From: Tetrapyrgos nigripes
Lineage: Eukaryota; Basidiomycota; Agaricomycetes; Agaricales; Campanellaceae
DNA length: 64,000 nucleotides
Direction: 5' to 3'
Assembly: GCA_013368315.1 (NCBI GenBank)
Contig: JAACJM010000080.1
Location: 124,001 to 188,000 of the forward strand
Position 1 is the first letter of the stretch. Each line of letters starts with the position of its first letter. The position numbers and the translations under genes were made by a program. Below, in pieces: positions 42,387-54,782 of this stretch. The notes under the pieces were generated by a model. That model was not told the DNA's origin. It worked only from the letters and a program-made list of their open reading frames with translations, and searched no databases.

Positions 42387-43300
42387 CTACAAGCGGTATG
42401 GGATCGATGCTGCTCTGAAAAATACATTGAGGAAAGAACTGGTATAGTAAAAAGCAAGGTCTCTTTCAATCTGGTCAAGCCGAGTCCCAAAATTGTGACC
42501 ACTCATATCAACTGGAAACCCAGACAACAGCACAGGAGGCTTCGGTCCATGCCAGGTAGTCATGATCTTGTGAAGAGCCCCCAAGATCCGTGACCTTTTT
42601 GTGGGATCCATGGAAGCTAACCCATCTTGCGCCTTCTGACAGTCAGTGTACTCTCTCACTCCAATCCAGCACCGGTCAAGAAGATTCTGGCATTCTGGCA
42701 GTGACATATTGCTCTCATCGAGATGGGCATCCAGTGCGACGAGATCCTGCCGGAAGTTGAGCTTGTACAGTTCCCAGATGATCTCCTTGGCGATGGTTGG
42801 TGGTACCTGGATACCAATTGTTTCGCCACGCCAAGTCACAGGAACAGACGATAACTGATCAAATTGGACAGTATTCCTGCTCACCATACTCTTCAACAGA
42901 GTCTGCATCTCCAGTCGCTGCTTCCCTGTGCGTGTGTCAGACCTGATCTCCTGCTCCTCGTCAATAGTGAGCAGCTGTCGCCATTGTTTCTATATGAGAG
43001 ATGGTAAATGAAAATATCCTTCAACTTGAGGTAGTTGCGAAAGAGGGTAGCAGCGGTCGACGGGTTACCAGTCGTCACAAATAAGTCTGCCAGCAGAAGA
43101 GCATAACCACGGTTTACTCCTTCAGGGGCAGCGAGAGACTGATTGTGGGTTGCAAGTTCCTCTAATGCAATTCTCCAATAACTGGGCTGGAGGGAGTCAT
43201 GAAAGTATTGTTGGAGCTGTCGGCGAGTTGCTTGGCTTTCCCTCCTCTCATACCTATAGAAAACATGAATCAGAGAGAGAAATAGGGTCATTGAGCAACC
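42387..43300 (-). pseudogene. Fragment of the same orphan family as 12.8-14.8 kb
   Basis: The minus strand reads LLADLFVTTGNPSTAATLFRNYLKLKDIFIYHLSYRN, parallel to ILFVSVTKTEKTCIYCWNYLQFRDILLFQV of the other copy. After a frame change near 42980 it continues VTWRGETIGIQVPPTIAKEIIWELYKLNFRQDLVALDAHL...RCWIG and ...LDQIERDLAFYYTSSFLNVFFRAASIPYRL. These parallel VSWRGSSF..PADIPDAVVQEIIYELSHLNFRCELAALDKAI and HAYLQYFFDIFGRAAVTPLRL. Only the C-terminal ~40% of the family is present. The last exon is open for 173 codons. Function unknown. Confidence 0.6.
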
Positions 43301-43483
43301 TTACATGTGGCATATCGTCCTTGGGAGGCAGAGGAGGTGGACCTGGTGGGAAGGGTAGATTTAAAAGGAAGGCTGGCCTTTTGCATGGATGTCGAGCTTT
43401 GTGGAGAAGGATAATCCAAAAGCGAGATGACATAGTTGACCATTGTCACATATCGCTCAGGATTTTGCGCAAGGCCAGTGAAG

Positions 43484-43938
43484 ATAGGTATGGGAGGAAG
43501 TGCTGGCCTGCTGGTAGGCTTCGCACAATGAAGAGAATAGTTTGTTGTGTGAGGATCTGTCCACAGGAGTCGCGGTAATGGTCACCAAATCGTCGTCGAA
43601 CCGGCTACTGCTTGACGTCTGATCATTCTGAGGCATTATCGCAATAGATTAGACCGATGCTGAGGATGAAACAAGAACAGGGCGTACAGCTGAATTCATT
43701 ATCCTTGGCGAGAAAGATCCTGGCATGGCATTGTCATCCTCAATGTTGAGGGCTCCCATAGCCATATTGAGGGTTCCCATACCCTCAGCTGGTAGTGACG
43801 AGTGCGACGAGTGAGACTATACAATGTTAAGTCTATGACAAGGCTGTTGTGTGACTGGGACTCACCAACAACTCCTCCTGTAGCTTGAGAGAACGCATTC
43901 CGTCGAGGAGCTCAGAGGGAAGCGACGAGTTTGCCTGA
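43484..43938 (+). repeat. 473-bp direct repeat, copy 2 (455 bp)
   Basis: Direct copy of 37009-37481, 6.5 kb away, with one 19-bp deletion. It contains the same transposase 5' exons, but on its right side the sequence switches at TTTGCCTGA to unrelated CACCACCTCC.., and on its left to the orphan-family fragment. This copy is therefore a dislocated duplicate, not part of a second full transposase. Confidence 0.9.
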
Positions 43939-46300
43939 CACCACCTCCAAACCACTATTATATTGCTTTGAAAGTAACCTCACAAGTTAAAACATAATTA
44001 TGACTTTGTGTGGCTGGAAACTGTACTATCAACAATGGCTTTTGGCCACAAGAAAGCCAAGCCGAAAGATATCCCGAAATGGCAAATTTCCAGGACGAGA
44101 AATAACAAAGGAAACTATTGGTATCTGTGGCTCGAAATTGTCCCTTTACGCCACTCGAAACAATTTATTTCTAGCCGGATAAAGGAAATGGGCGAGCAGT
44201 GGGTACCTCCTCGGACAACATTGTACCCTATGCGGTACACCGTCGGGTATATCCCCGTCTGAAGACTGTATTCACTGCAATCGGTGGGTACCTCACAGTT
44301 CAACGGATGCCCCCATCCTACCCTCACATACATACTATAATATAACAACTAGATATATTAAAGAAACTAGACTATCAAATAACATGGTGACTACCAGGAC
44401 AGACCTACTGCTCCCAGTAATATCATTCGGAATGAACTCGTCGTCCCGCCCTCTCCTCACTATATACATCTTCAGATTGCTGGTAAAGGAATGGGAGCAT
44501 GAGGGCAGCGTACAAGGTGGAGTCGGCTGGAGGAAGGTGTCTTCTCGGAAAATCACTATACCTCATAGCAACAGCATTCAAAATGAACAGACATCCCCTG
44601 GCCGTGAAAAAAAAGGGTCAAGACTACTGCAAGAAAAACATCAAGTTTGAAACTCACCTGCCCAATGAGATGCCACCTCCCTACCCATCGTCTCCTCCAC
44701 GGTGGGGTTGTCCTAGATGGTCCTTCAGCCAGCTTTGAGAATGCCTCTTCGTCATTCAAGATCCATCTTCACCTCCTGGGCACAGTCATCAGCTTCTTGC
44801 AGGAACGGGATGTGATGATGGGAGTAAACAGCGAGAAAGGAGAAGGCGTGTCACTACACTTGACGTGGATGGATGAGTGCTTGGTACTGCCACTAAGAAG
44901 GCCGTAAGAAGGTTGTGAGATGCCAAGGGAGAGTGTACTTTACCTGGGAAGATTAAGAGTCGCTTTGAATACTAGCGATACCGGTGCAGGTCCATAATTC
45001 GGCTCGAGAGACTCCATGAATCCATGCTAGTTGTATTCTTGGTCTTCCAAGTTCCGGTAGGTGAGGCTTTTGTGGAGGTCCGCTGTTTGAAGAACTTCAG
45101 GGTGAGGGATTGACAGGTATCGGGAAAAAAGGTGAGCTGGTGAAAAGATTATCAAAAGAAAAAGATCAGACGCACTGTTGATGAGACAAGGTAATCCCAT
45201 TCCTGCAGCTTCCACCAGCCCTCATTGGGTCAGTCCTCGCAAGCACCCTCTCTCTGCGAAAAGTACCAAAAAGACGTACATCTCCTGATCACAACGTATT
45301 GCCATCACCTCGCCTTTGGAAGCCTGGTCGTAAACCAAGTATGAGGAGAAGCGAAGGACGAAATGTTCTTGAGGTAATGACTTGGAAATCCTGGACTTCG
45401 ACCTGTACGAACGCAAGGTGGAAAGTACTGGTGTCCCTTTGAAACTGTCGACGGCGGGGAAGAATCAGGTGCACACTGGATAGCTTCAAATATATTGGAA
45501 TACAGTTCATTTGGGGCTGAGGTGGTTCTGAATACATAGCTCGCCTTCTATGAGTCAGTACAACAAGATAAAAATGAGTTTGTAACCAGAATATTTAGTG
45601 ACTCACTCACTTGAAATTTGACTAGCGAAATTCTGGGATATATTCACTCGCTCTGAACTGTGCAATGCATGCGCAGCACGAGATAATGCGGACTAGACGT
45701 AGAAGCTGAGGTGGGCCTGTTGGTGGTAGTGATCGTAATGATGTTAGCCGGTCAGCGGGGTCATGATGACCATATTAGCCAGGACTGGTAAACCTCATAT
45801 CCTGAGTTGTAGCCCGACGACCCCAGCCCATCTTTTTGCTTATGACGGGTCCTAATGTTGGATTATCGCACATTTCTCCAGTGCAACTTGACGGATACTC
45901 ACGTCAGTGGACTGCACGCTCACCGTCAGCCTTGTCCTTCATCCTCGTTGTTTTATGAGAGCCTGCACAACAATGCGACCAATCTGGATGTTGGTGCTGC
46001 TTCAGACCCATTGATGGCGGGGGAAGAGCCAGTTCACATTCCTGAGCTGTATAGCATGATAAAGGAGATTTCTCGACGTGTATTGCTCGAAGCAGTCAGT
46101 TTTGTTGTTCATGTCTAGCTAGAGCTATATACTTATTCGCTAGTTCAGATACGAGGTGCCATGCCAGAGGGCCCAGTCCCACCCAGTCATAATCGTGATA
46201 ATTTGGGAGAAATTTTATGGGAATCTGTTCTGATCCCTGACGAACAGGGTTTCCTGCATCCGTTCGGTGATCCAAAAACTATCAACATGGCAACGACCAA
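43939..46300. other. Region with no confidently supported gene
   Basis: Minus-strand frames at 44335-44759 (RRGRDDEFIPNDITGSS; NDEEAFSKLAEGPSRTTPPWRRRWVGRWHLIG) and 45222-45537 (SKSRISKSLPQEHFVLRFSSYLVYDQASKGEVMAI) look protein-like and may be exons of one decayed gene, but I cannot name it or join it. Plus-strand sequence from about 45855 may hold 5' exons of transposase copy 3. Confidence 0.35.
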
Positions 46301-46303
46301 GCG

Positions 46304-49300
46304 TTGAGGGATCGCGTAGTCCAAGCTCAGGAGAAATTAGCGACTCTGCCCTGCCCACACATGGAGGCGACTCTCACTACCCTGACTGAGATTGAAGAAG
46401 CAATGCGTCATGTGGAAGGATCTATCAGAAGTATTAAACGGGCACAAGAAGTTAAACCGGTTGCTGAGGTGTTGGATGAATGCAGACTTCAGTTACGAAT
46501 GCTCATTCTTGGCATGGAGAAGTGGTGAGAGGTATCACTACTACCCTTTTTCTCAATGGTTCACGTGATTCCTTACTCTCCCTGGTATCGAAGACCAATG
46601 CGATAGGTTCTGTGAAAGTATCCAACAGAACCAGGATGTACCCAAAATGAAATCGACGTTTCAAGATGGATCTTTCGTCTGACACTTGCGATCACAAACT
46701 GGAGAGCTATTCGTTGCAGGCGGGGGAAAGGAGGGAGAAGGGAGGTTCTTCTTCAAGCTGCATGCAGATTTTTTCAATCTCCAGGGCCTTCGCCAAGGGA
46801 AACGGACAAACTCTAGTGGGATGATGGCTATGACATGTCTCAACTTGCCCCTCCACATGGCCAACGGTCCAGCATATATCTACATCCCTGGTATCATACA
46901 GGGTCCCAGGGAACCGGATGGTAAGATAGTGGCCCATAACCACTATCTGAGACCTCTCGTTTCGGAGTTGGAGACGGGATACTCTCATGGATACCAGCCA
47001 TATGCTACTCATAGGACATACTTCACTAGTGATGCTGTTAAGCCCTATCAGCGAACCTTTCAAACCACCGTTGCCTCAGCGGTGATGGACTTCAAAGCAG
47101 CCCGACCATTTGCCGGATTGCTGGATGTTTCATCCCACCTGTTCTACTTCTATTGCCTTTGCTGGCATAAAACACAGATGGGACAGACAGATTTTGAAAA
47201 TTGGATACCTCTAGACAACCAGTATCTGAAGGATGGTGCGATAGCGTGGTGGGATGCCCAGGATGAACAAGGATTCCATTAAAAGTCACTATGGTACCTG
47301 TTACTCCGAGTTTTGGAGACTACCATATTGGAACCCCACAATCCAGCTCGCAGTCGATGGCATGCATTCCCTCTACCTTGTTCTCCAGCAGAATTTCTTT
47401 CGCAATGCTCTCCGTCTCAACAATCCCAAAAAAAAGCCCGGCTCGGACGAGAAGAATAAGAGGAAGACATCAAGGTCAAAGAAACCGGAGGGTATCTCTA
47501 ATGTCGCATACTTCTATGATTTTGCTCCCCCTCCTCACCCGTCTACTCTTCCTCCCCCTCATACCCACATTGATCGTAATATCACCGGTGGCTTGGGAGA
47601 CTTGCTGTCCATCAAGGAAACAGATGATGATAGTCTTCTCATCGTCGACTGGCCACAACTGTCGGCTGAGTTAGCGCAATATCGCGAACAACGAAGGGAT
47701 GACCTGAAAGGATATATCGTCAATGATTCGAAGGCATTGGATCAGCTAAAAGAGTTACACATAGCCTTATCTTCGGACAGACCATACAGCTCCACTGACA
47801 ATGCATTGGTCAAGAGGATTCGCAAGGCAAAATGGGCTGTTGTAGCCTATGTTTGTAACGAATTGATGGTACTACCCAAATCTGGGCTTCAGAGGTTGTC
47901 GCGCTGGCAGAAGACCGACATGACTATCAATGAAATGGCAGAGGCTCTGGTGCACTGGGTAAGTTCTCTTCAGTCGAGAAAATTTGCAAGTTGTTGATCA
48001 CGTAATTTATAGCGAATTGAAACAGTAAAACAAGACAGTGATTCACTTGGCCATTCTTTGAGCTGCGAAACTCGTCTCCACCAGTAGTGCCGTGGGCCGA
48101 AAAACCAAAGAAAAGACAGACAACCTATCATGACGACCTCGAGTGTCACAAGCTCAATTCAGCAGAGAAGCAGACATATCTTGCTCAGTTGACTCACATC
48201 ATGAATTTTTAGTCTGCAGCCTCGGTTGGGACCATTCATCGGCGACTGACTGAGCCCGTTGATAGCCATATAAGTCTAACGAAGCTGGAAAAGGACCTGT
48301 GCCAGCAGTCTCAGGATGCCCTGACTTATGTGTGCATTGACCTTGATCGTCTGCCTGCATCCCGGAAATTTGAACGATTAGACTTGGTTCAGAGACTAGT
48401 TGCTTGGGTGAGTTTTTTCTTTGCATTTTCCTTCTGGATATACAATTTACAACCACTCTAGCGAGAGACCAAACCTATGAATGCACTGGAGCATACAGCA
48501 ATAGACTCCAAAACCGTACTGCAAAGGATTCAAGAAGCTATACAGAAGACTATTACCCCAGCATGGATTGCCAAACCCCCACCCGACGTTGGCGCAGCAC
48601 GAGCTGGGAAGTTGAAAGCCGACCAGTGGCAAATTCTGTATTCTATCCACATGCCCCTGGCTTTACTTAACTTATCGCAAAGTGGATCCCCGATCGCAGC
48701 CAATGACACGAAGTCGATGGAGTTGGTCCTCGAGACTTCAATGTCATTGACCTGTGCTTCCATTGCAATCTCAAGGAACATTTTGACACTGGAGAAGAGA
48801 AATCTATTCCGAGAGTCTCTCAGGAAACATGTACTTGGTCTGAGACAGAACTTTCCTGGCTTCCTTCAAACGTCGCATCACCTTGCCTTCCATCTATATG
48901 ATTTTGCAGAGCTTTTTGGTCCTCTCTGGTACTGGTGGTGCTTCTTACCAGAACGTTTGATAGGAAGATTGCAAAGAATACCTACCAATCACATCCCAGG
49001 CAAGTATCTCTTACTTCCACCTTTTCAAAACCTACCTGATGTACACTGTGCAGGTCAAAGGGAAAAAACAATCCTTCACTCATTTTATAGAGGTGCTTGG
49101 ATTTGGCAATGGTTGATGCGCGAGGACTGCCCTCCTTTGCTGAAGGTGGTCCGGGACATTCTAAATGCCGCTTACAGGTTTAGACCACTTGGTGAAACTG
49201 CTCCCGTTGATGAACTGCAGTCTGTTTTGGATGACCTTTTCAATGAAGAGTCAGAATATGCTGATAATGCCTTGCCTCAGCGTTCTAGCAGCTTTGAGTT

Positions 49301-49810
49301 AGTTGACTCACCACCACCTGATGAAGTACTTCGACTTGTTGGTCCAGGCCATGACCACCTCACCTGTTACTCGCATATATCCGCACCATATGGTTTCTAT
49401 TCAATCCCAATGTCTACTGCAATTGGAAACAGCTATATATGTTTCGGAAGGGATGCAGAAGAGGGGGGAAAGTGGGCATGTGGACAGATCAAGCACATAT
49501 TTGCAATGACCGGTGATGAAGGTAAACCTGGAAAGGGTAAGCCTTCATACCAGATGGCGGTCCAACTCAGTCAAGCGTTGGATTCTGTTAACGATCCCTT
49601 CGCTCGATTCTGGAATCAAGGATTTGAAGCGCGAATGATGTCCACTTCTTTCGAGAAACGCCTTGTTGTTGTCGACGTCGACAAGATAATCGGTCATACT
49701 GCAAGATGGCAAATCTCCCCTGACATCATCGTGGTCCTGAATCTTTGCAGAGTAAGTAGTTTTCAACTATATTTTCTAGCACCATGAACTGACTCTGCTC
49801 TTAGGATTGA
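46304..49810 (+). pseudogene. Tnp2-type transposase, decayed, copy 3
   Basis: A coiled N-terminal part (LRDRVVQAQEKLATLPCPHMEATLTTLTEIEEAMRHVEGSIRSIKRAQ, 46304-46528) precedes the core: ELFVAGGGKEGEGRFFFKLHADFFNLQG, CLNLPLHMANGPAYIYIPGIIQGPREPDG, KAARPFAGL, then in a new frame KSHYGTCYSEFWRLPYWNPTIQLAVDGMHSLYLVLQQNFFRNALRL. Next come a middle exon (48055-48410), and KLKADQWQILYSIHMPLALL, HLAFHLYDFAELFGPLWYWWCFLPERLIGRLQRI in the long exon 48477-49750. A last mini-exon GATTGA at 49805-49810 gives the family ending NLCRD. Breaks: frameshift near 47254-47282, and stops in the middle exon (TGA near 48030, TAG at 48210-48212). Layout and ending match copy 2 closely; sequence is clearly diverged. 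Confidence 0.75.
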
Positions 49811-50082
49811 TGCAACAAGTTATCGCCATTTCATATCGTTACCTTTCTAATCAGCTACCTCAGACAGTTATCATTCTTCATGTACATATCTCGTGTTTGA
49901 TAATCACTACTTTCAGATAACTAAAACATGGTGGAAATACAAATGGACTAATCAGAACAGTCATAAGGGAAAGTGACGTGCAAGTAACAGTGTACTCTAA
50001 ATTGATGATAGAAAACTTCAAGCGGTCTCCTCAGCAGGTAACACAATGCAATCAGGTGGGCGACAGAGGGGCCAGTAGTAGA

Positions 50083-50598
50083 CTACCATACCGTGAGCAA
50101 TCCCATCCATACCGATCCATCCTGTGCGGATCTTTCTATGATAACTGCTTCCTGTCCAGAGCTGTCCAAGGTAACATCAGCCTGAGCTAACCCACCAGAG
50201 TCCTGAGCGATCTTTTCTCGAACAGCCCCATCAAACGCGTCAGGAATTACCACATTTGCAGTAGCCGAGTCCTGTGCATCCGCATCCGCCTGCTGAAATA
50301 AGCCCTCCATAGAGACGAGATCAAGATGATGCCAGGCACTAGCAGCCCGAAAAGATAAATCGATAGGGTACAAAGCATGAACAGGCTGGAAAGAGAAGTC
50401 AGCAAGTATTTTCGCGATTGTTAGAGATGAGCTTACCAACACATCTGTATCGGCAACAAACAAAACAAGAAGGGTATAGAAGCCAATGACGACAAGAAAC
50501 ACAACTAGCCAATAGCCAGCAGCATACAAGAGCTGCGAGAGCTTGACCGAAAGCATCCAGTCATCACTGTCAAGACGGAAAATGCAGCGCAACATCAT
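50083..50598 (-). other. Open frame with a transmembrane segment, overlapping the WD40 gene end
   Basis: From an ATG at about 50598 the frame reads MMLRCIFRLDSDDWMLSVKLSQLLYAAGYWLVVFLVVIGFYTLLVLFVADTDVL, one clear membrane helix, then a polar tail of ~110 residues. It overlaps the last 29 bp of the WD40-like coding sequence in another frame. It may be a lost C-terminal extension of that gene (one-base shift) or a chance frame. Confidence 0.25.
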
Positions 50599-51894
50599 TT
50601 AATTTCCCAAGTGTGCCACTGGCAATAGCCACGAGATGGTGCTCATTGGTCGAAATGCCCTAGCCAAACCATTAGGCGATTTTCGAGAAATAGGGAATAG
50701 AAGACAAAGACCGTACCACTACAATCTGGACCAGACGCTCGTTCTTGTAGGCAAGGGTTTGCAGTTGAGCCCCGGATGTCGTCTCATACAAAATGGTGTT
50801 GCTGTTTTCTGAACCTACAATGACAATTTTACCGTCCTCTATGAATTTGGCTTCCTTTGGGGTATGGCTTGGGCGATCCCCTATGCTGAAAGCACGAAGG
50901 TGTTGCTGGTCTGTGAAGCGATACATGTCGAAACTTTTCCCCGTCCAGACCACAAAGGCATCTTGAGGCTCGTCGACGCAGACATGAGCGCTACTCCTGT
51001 TTGTCAATGAAGGTAGCTGACTTTGAGGCTGCAGTAGGGACTCACAGAAAGTTTCCTTCGACCGGTTTGTTGTATTTAGTTGCCCCAGTCCTCTGATCAA
51101 TATGACGTCTGGCAAAGCCTTCAGCGTGCGCCATATGTTGAGAGATATCCAACTTACATTAACCCTCTGTTTGCTTTGAAAACAACCAGGTCAAGACTCC
51201 CAAGGAACTTGATGGAAGCCGGCAAAAAGCTTTCCTCCATAACAACTCTGAACACCTTCGTCACCTCTTTGCTGGCAATCGAAATGGACCACACAGTGAC
51301 AACTCTGGAATCAAATGACGCGGCCATACGTCCATGACGACCGTCTGCTACATTGCGTTCGTAGACATCAAGAGAGATAACTTGTCCATCTGGAGCTTCG
51401 GCGTCAGGCGCAGCACCATTAAGGATAGCAGGAACTTTGGTGAAGGTTTCAAAAGCCTGGGCAACAGTCAGCATATCCCTCTCAATAATTGCTCTTTGAC
51501 GAACCTGATTATCACTCCTCCACTCCCAGAGATGAATATCTCTGCTCATGGTACCGATCAGGAGGATTTGGCGGCTCCCATTCTCACAGAACAACCAAGT
51601 GGACGCCGTAAACAGATTCTTTGGGTCAAGGGGGTTCACAGCAATGTGAGGAGTAGTGACTCGAGCACCGACAGGTGTACTGGACAGATCATAGACAGAG
51701 ACGCCATGAAATCCTGCGTGGAATATGGAGCTTAGATAGATGTCGATGAACGTACTGAATACAGCTAGAAAGTTACCGTCCACAGAGAAGGACAAAGAAA
51801 GCATGGCGTCACGATTTCCCCTCAAGGTTGAGAGCGTTCGGTATTGGTTTTGCTGTCTCCAGAAAGGAAGATAATTCAAGATAACGGAAAGCAT
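50570..51894 (-). CDS. WD40-like beta-propeller protein, 374 aa
   Basis: Five exons (51756-51894, 51158-51713, 51046-51108, 50720-50996, 50570-50659) with introns of 42-60 nt keep phase and give exactly 375 codons. The sequence has propeller-blade features: LSTLRGNRDAMLSLSFSVDGNFLAVF, HGVSVYDLSS, NPLDPKNLFTASTWLF, SRQILLIGTMSRDIHLWEW, RMAASFDSRVVTVWSIS, KSFDMYRFTDQQHLRAFS, AKFIEDGKIVIVGSENSNTILYETTSGAQLQTLAY. Such basidiomycete WD40-like proteins are common and mostly uncharacterised; they usually serve as interaction scaffolds. No decay is visible. The first exon uses the ATG at 51894 (MLSVILNYLPFW). Confidence 0.7.
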
Positions 51895-51963
51895 TGTGAA
51901 GATGGAAGTTTGAAAGAAGGGAAGAGAGGGTCCAGCATCAGGTATATAAGAAACTTGGAACAA

Positions 51964-53300
51964 AGGAATGGGTTCGCAAAGTTGTGGTCTGGCTTCCCAA
52001 GTAGGTGTAAAGATGACGCAACGTGTTTAGCTTTGTTGATATCCTATTTCGGATGACCGACCCTCTCTTCCTACCACCTCCTTCAAGCCTTCAAGCTTCA
52101 AGGCCTTCTGACTCCCTGCTATACTCGTCCCAAGATGATCTTTCTCACATAATGTCACCAACTTGCTCAAGGCTGTCAAAATATGTAGCTGTCAAGTTGT
52201 CCTTGCCGTACTCTTCACTGAACTGACATTCTGCAGGTCTCAACTCATGTCATCTTGCAGGGTCTCCTCTGGAAGCACTATACTCGAACTCAGTTCCTTG
52301 TGGTGCATACATCGTTCACTTCCGTTTCTCTTCACTCTGCTGAAATTCTCCTCAATCTGTGTATTTTTATCCTCCATTCAGGTCTCAGAATACTCATCTT
52401 TTCTCGCCATGTCTTGAATGTCCTGCACAGCAGCCCTACAATCCACAGACTTTGACCTACGCTCTTTGGTTTTTTGAAACTCTCCGGGAAATGGGGTCTC
52501 CGTCTTGTTATTCTTCTGAACCCTTCAACTAGCTACTGGTCTTTCGTTTAACTGATATCTTTGCATATCCATAATGACAGACTGCAGACCTTCAGGCTTC
52601 TAGCTGTGAACTCACTAAGCCGGCTGCAAGTTTCACTGGATTGCATAGCTATATCGCACTTTCGTGTCTTGAAAGGTAAGTGATAATGCATCAAAATGTG
52701 GATAAATGAGGATGATAAATGTAGCTAACAGGGAGATGTGCTACACAGAAAAGGCATCATCTAGACGCTGAGGTTGCGCGGAATGGGATAAGGAAAGGGA
52801 AGGGGAAAGGAAAGGAAGGAATATGTATACATGTGAACAAGAACAGGGTGAGTCAAGTTACTGTTACATCGCTGAAAAAGAAAAAGAAACATTAATATAA
52901 AAGTAAGCAGGATGAGGAATACAACGGAGAGAGGAGAGGAGAAGGATAACCAAGTATAGATAAAGGAAAAGCGTCATTCGTAACTGAGAGGAGAGATTGA
53001 GAGTCATAGAGAAAAAAAGTTCGTGCTTTCATTCTTTCTTCTGTCCATTTGTCATGGTTGAGTTCGGATGCGCTGCATACCGAGGCACCATGGCAATTCC
53101 AATATTGGAACTCAAGCTAACATTGCCCATGTGTTAGCTGGCCTGCCGCTTACCGCTGCCATCGCGTACGCTGTCCGCTTTCCAGGGAACAGCATGCAAC
53201 AACAACTACCAACCACCACCACCATGTCACGTCCTCCTCTTCGTCGTCGTCACGTATATAACACGATGGCATGTGGATATGGACACCGTTGTACAGCTAT
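51964..53300. other. Intergenic region, no gene seen
   Basis: Pyrimidine-rich to 52700, then purine-rich runs (GGAAAGGGAAGGGG near 52793-52817, GAGAGGAGAGGAG near 52930). No conserved frame. Such a purine/pyrimidine switch may mark promoter regions, but nothing specific is assignable. Confidence 0.4.
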
Positions 53301-53319
53301 CAGCATCCAAAGCAACCAT

Positions 53320-53730
53320 CTAATAACTACCACTCGCCATCATCTCATCATATTCCATCCCATTATTCATCATCCCCATGTTCATAATTGTGTTACCCTC
53401 CATGTCGAGCTGCATAGGCTCGAGGTCCATACCATCCAAAGGGCCCTCCACTTCCAGTCCACCTTCGACGCTTTGTAATGACCTGGCGATGAGGACGGTG
53501 GATTCCTGTTTTACTTGGGATGCAGGAGTCGGCGTAGAGGTAGTCTTGACACCACCAACCACACAAGGTGGTATACTATCCAAGTCAAACCTGTCCATCC
53601 CACTCGTCGACGATGTAGCCGAAGGGAATACATTCTCAGAGTCCCAAGAAAAGGTGTACCCTCTGGTTGTTGAAAATTGGGGACTTCGGCGAAATCTGAG
53701 TAATTGTAGGATTGTTGGAAATCCTTGACG
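53320..53730 (-). pseudogene. C-terminal relic of an acidic/Met-rich regulator-like protein
   Basis: The minus frame MDRFDLDSIPPCVVGGVKTTSTPTPASQVKQESTVLIARSLQSVEGGLEVEGPLDGMDLEPMQLDMEGNTIMNMGMMNNGMEYDEMMASGSY looks like the tail of a fungal transcription regulator. Upstream, FQQSYNYSDFAEVPNFQQPEGTPFLGTL continues in another frame. No DNA-binding domain is present, so the identity is open. Confidence 0.3.
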
Positions 53731-54782
53731 AAGGGAACAGAGACATCTGAGAACTATGAAGAGTTGAAATAGTCAAGAAGGGATTGGACATGGAACTTTC
53801 AGACTGTGGGTTCGAGGGTTAAGGAGTATGTGCGGTGGGCATGGGTATTGCGGGTTAGCATCTCTGCTCACCGAAAACTCACTACCTAGTGAAGGGTCAC
53901 TCTGGGCTATAGCAATGTTGTTGAGTTGTGAAGGTGATGCTTCTTTTAACGTTCTTAATGGTATTTCTAACTAAATGCATGACCACCAGGCTGTTCTTGG
54001 AGATAGTACACTCAAATCTTGCGGGTTATCCCTCCAACCCATACATCATTACCCTCAATCCGTCTTCACGGGTAGGGGTTTTGGTGAGTACCGGAATGGT
54101 CAGAAAATCTCACTCGGAACCCTGCACTGTTCCCTACCTGAGGCTTCAGCCTGTTTTTAGTACTTAGTCACGTCTGTTATTCTTATGTAGAGTAAAATAA
54201 GACTTGCAATTGCTAAGTACACAGTAGATCGCATTGTGGAAGCCAGTGGACTACTGAATTCACTGTGACTTCCGAACCAATCCGAGTTGTGATGTAGTTA
54301 TATTCTTCCTCTTTTCGCGACTCATACTGCACAGTCTCCACTACGCATGCCGGGTACTTCTCTGTCTTCAACAATTTGCTTGCTTTGTTCAAGGACGACA
54401 CATAGAGCAGCAATAGCAGGAACACCCAGCTCACAATGAATCCTCCATAGTGCTAATTTGGCAAACCCGTGGTCTCTTACCTCCCTCATATTGGTGGGTT
54501 ATCACAGCAGTCCTTTTTCTAAGTCAATACCAAGCTTCTCAATGATCCAAAATAGCTGAATTAGCGAAAACGTAACTGAACGGGGTATCATGGCCACTTG
54601 GCCAGTATGTCAAAGGGCTCTTTCAATGCGTGCAATCCTTGCAGTGACCCTCTGATATATAAGCCTTTTTCCTGAGTTGCCCCTCACTGGATTCCCTTCA
54701 ATTCCTTACCTTGACTCGCACAGTAAGCCGTATATTTAACCTCCATACATGCTCATTCCTTCAGGTCTTGCATTGATATAGA

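Noticed and set aside
46503..46685. Minus-strand FHFGYILVLLDTFTEPI, reminiscent of a retroviral-type integrase
   Set aside because: Only ~20 residues fit, there is no H..H-C..C or D,D-35-E context, and it lies opposite the 5' part of transposase copy 3.
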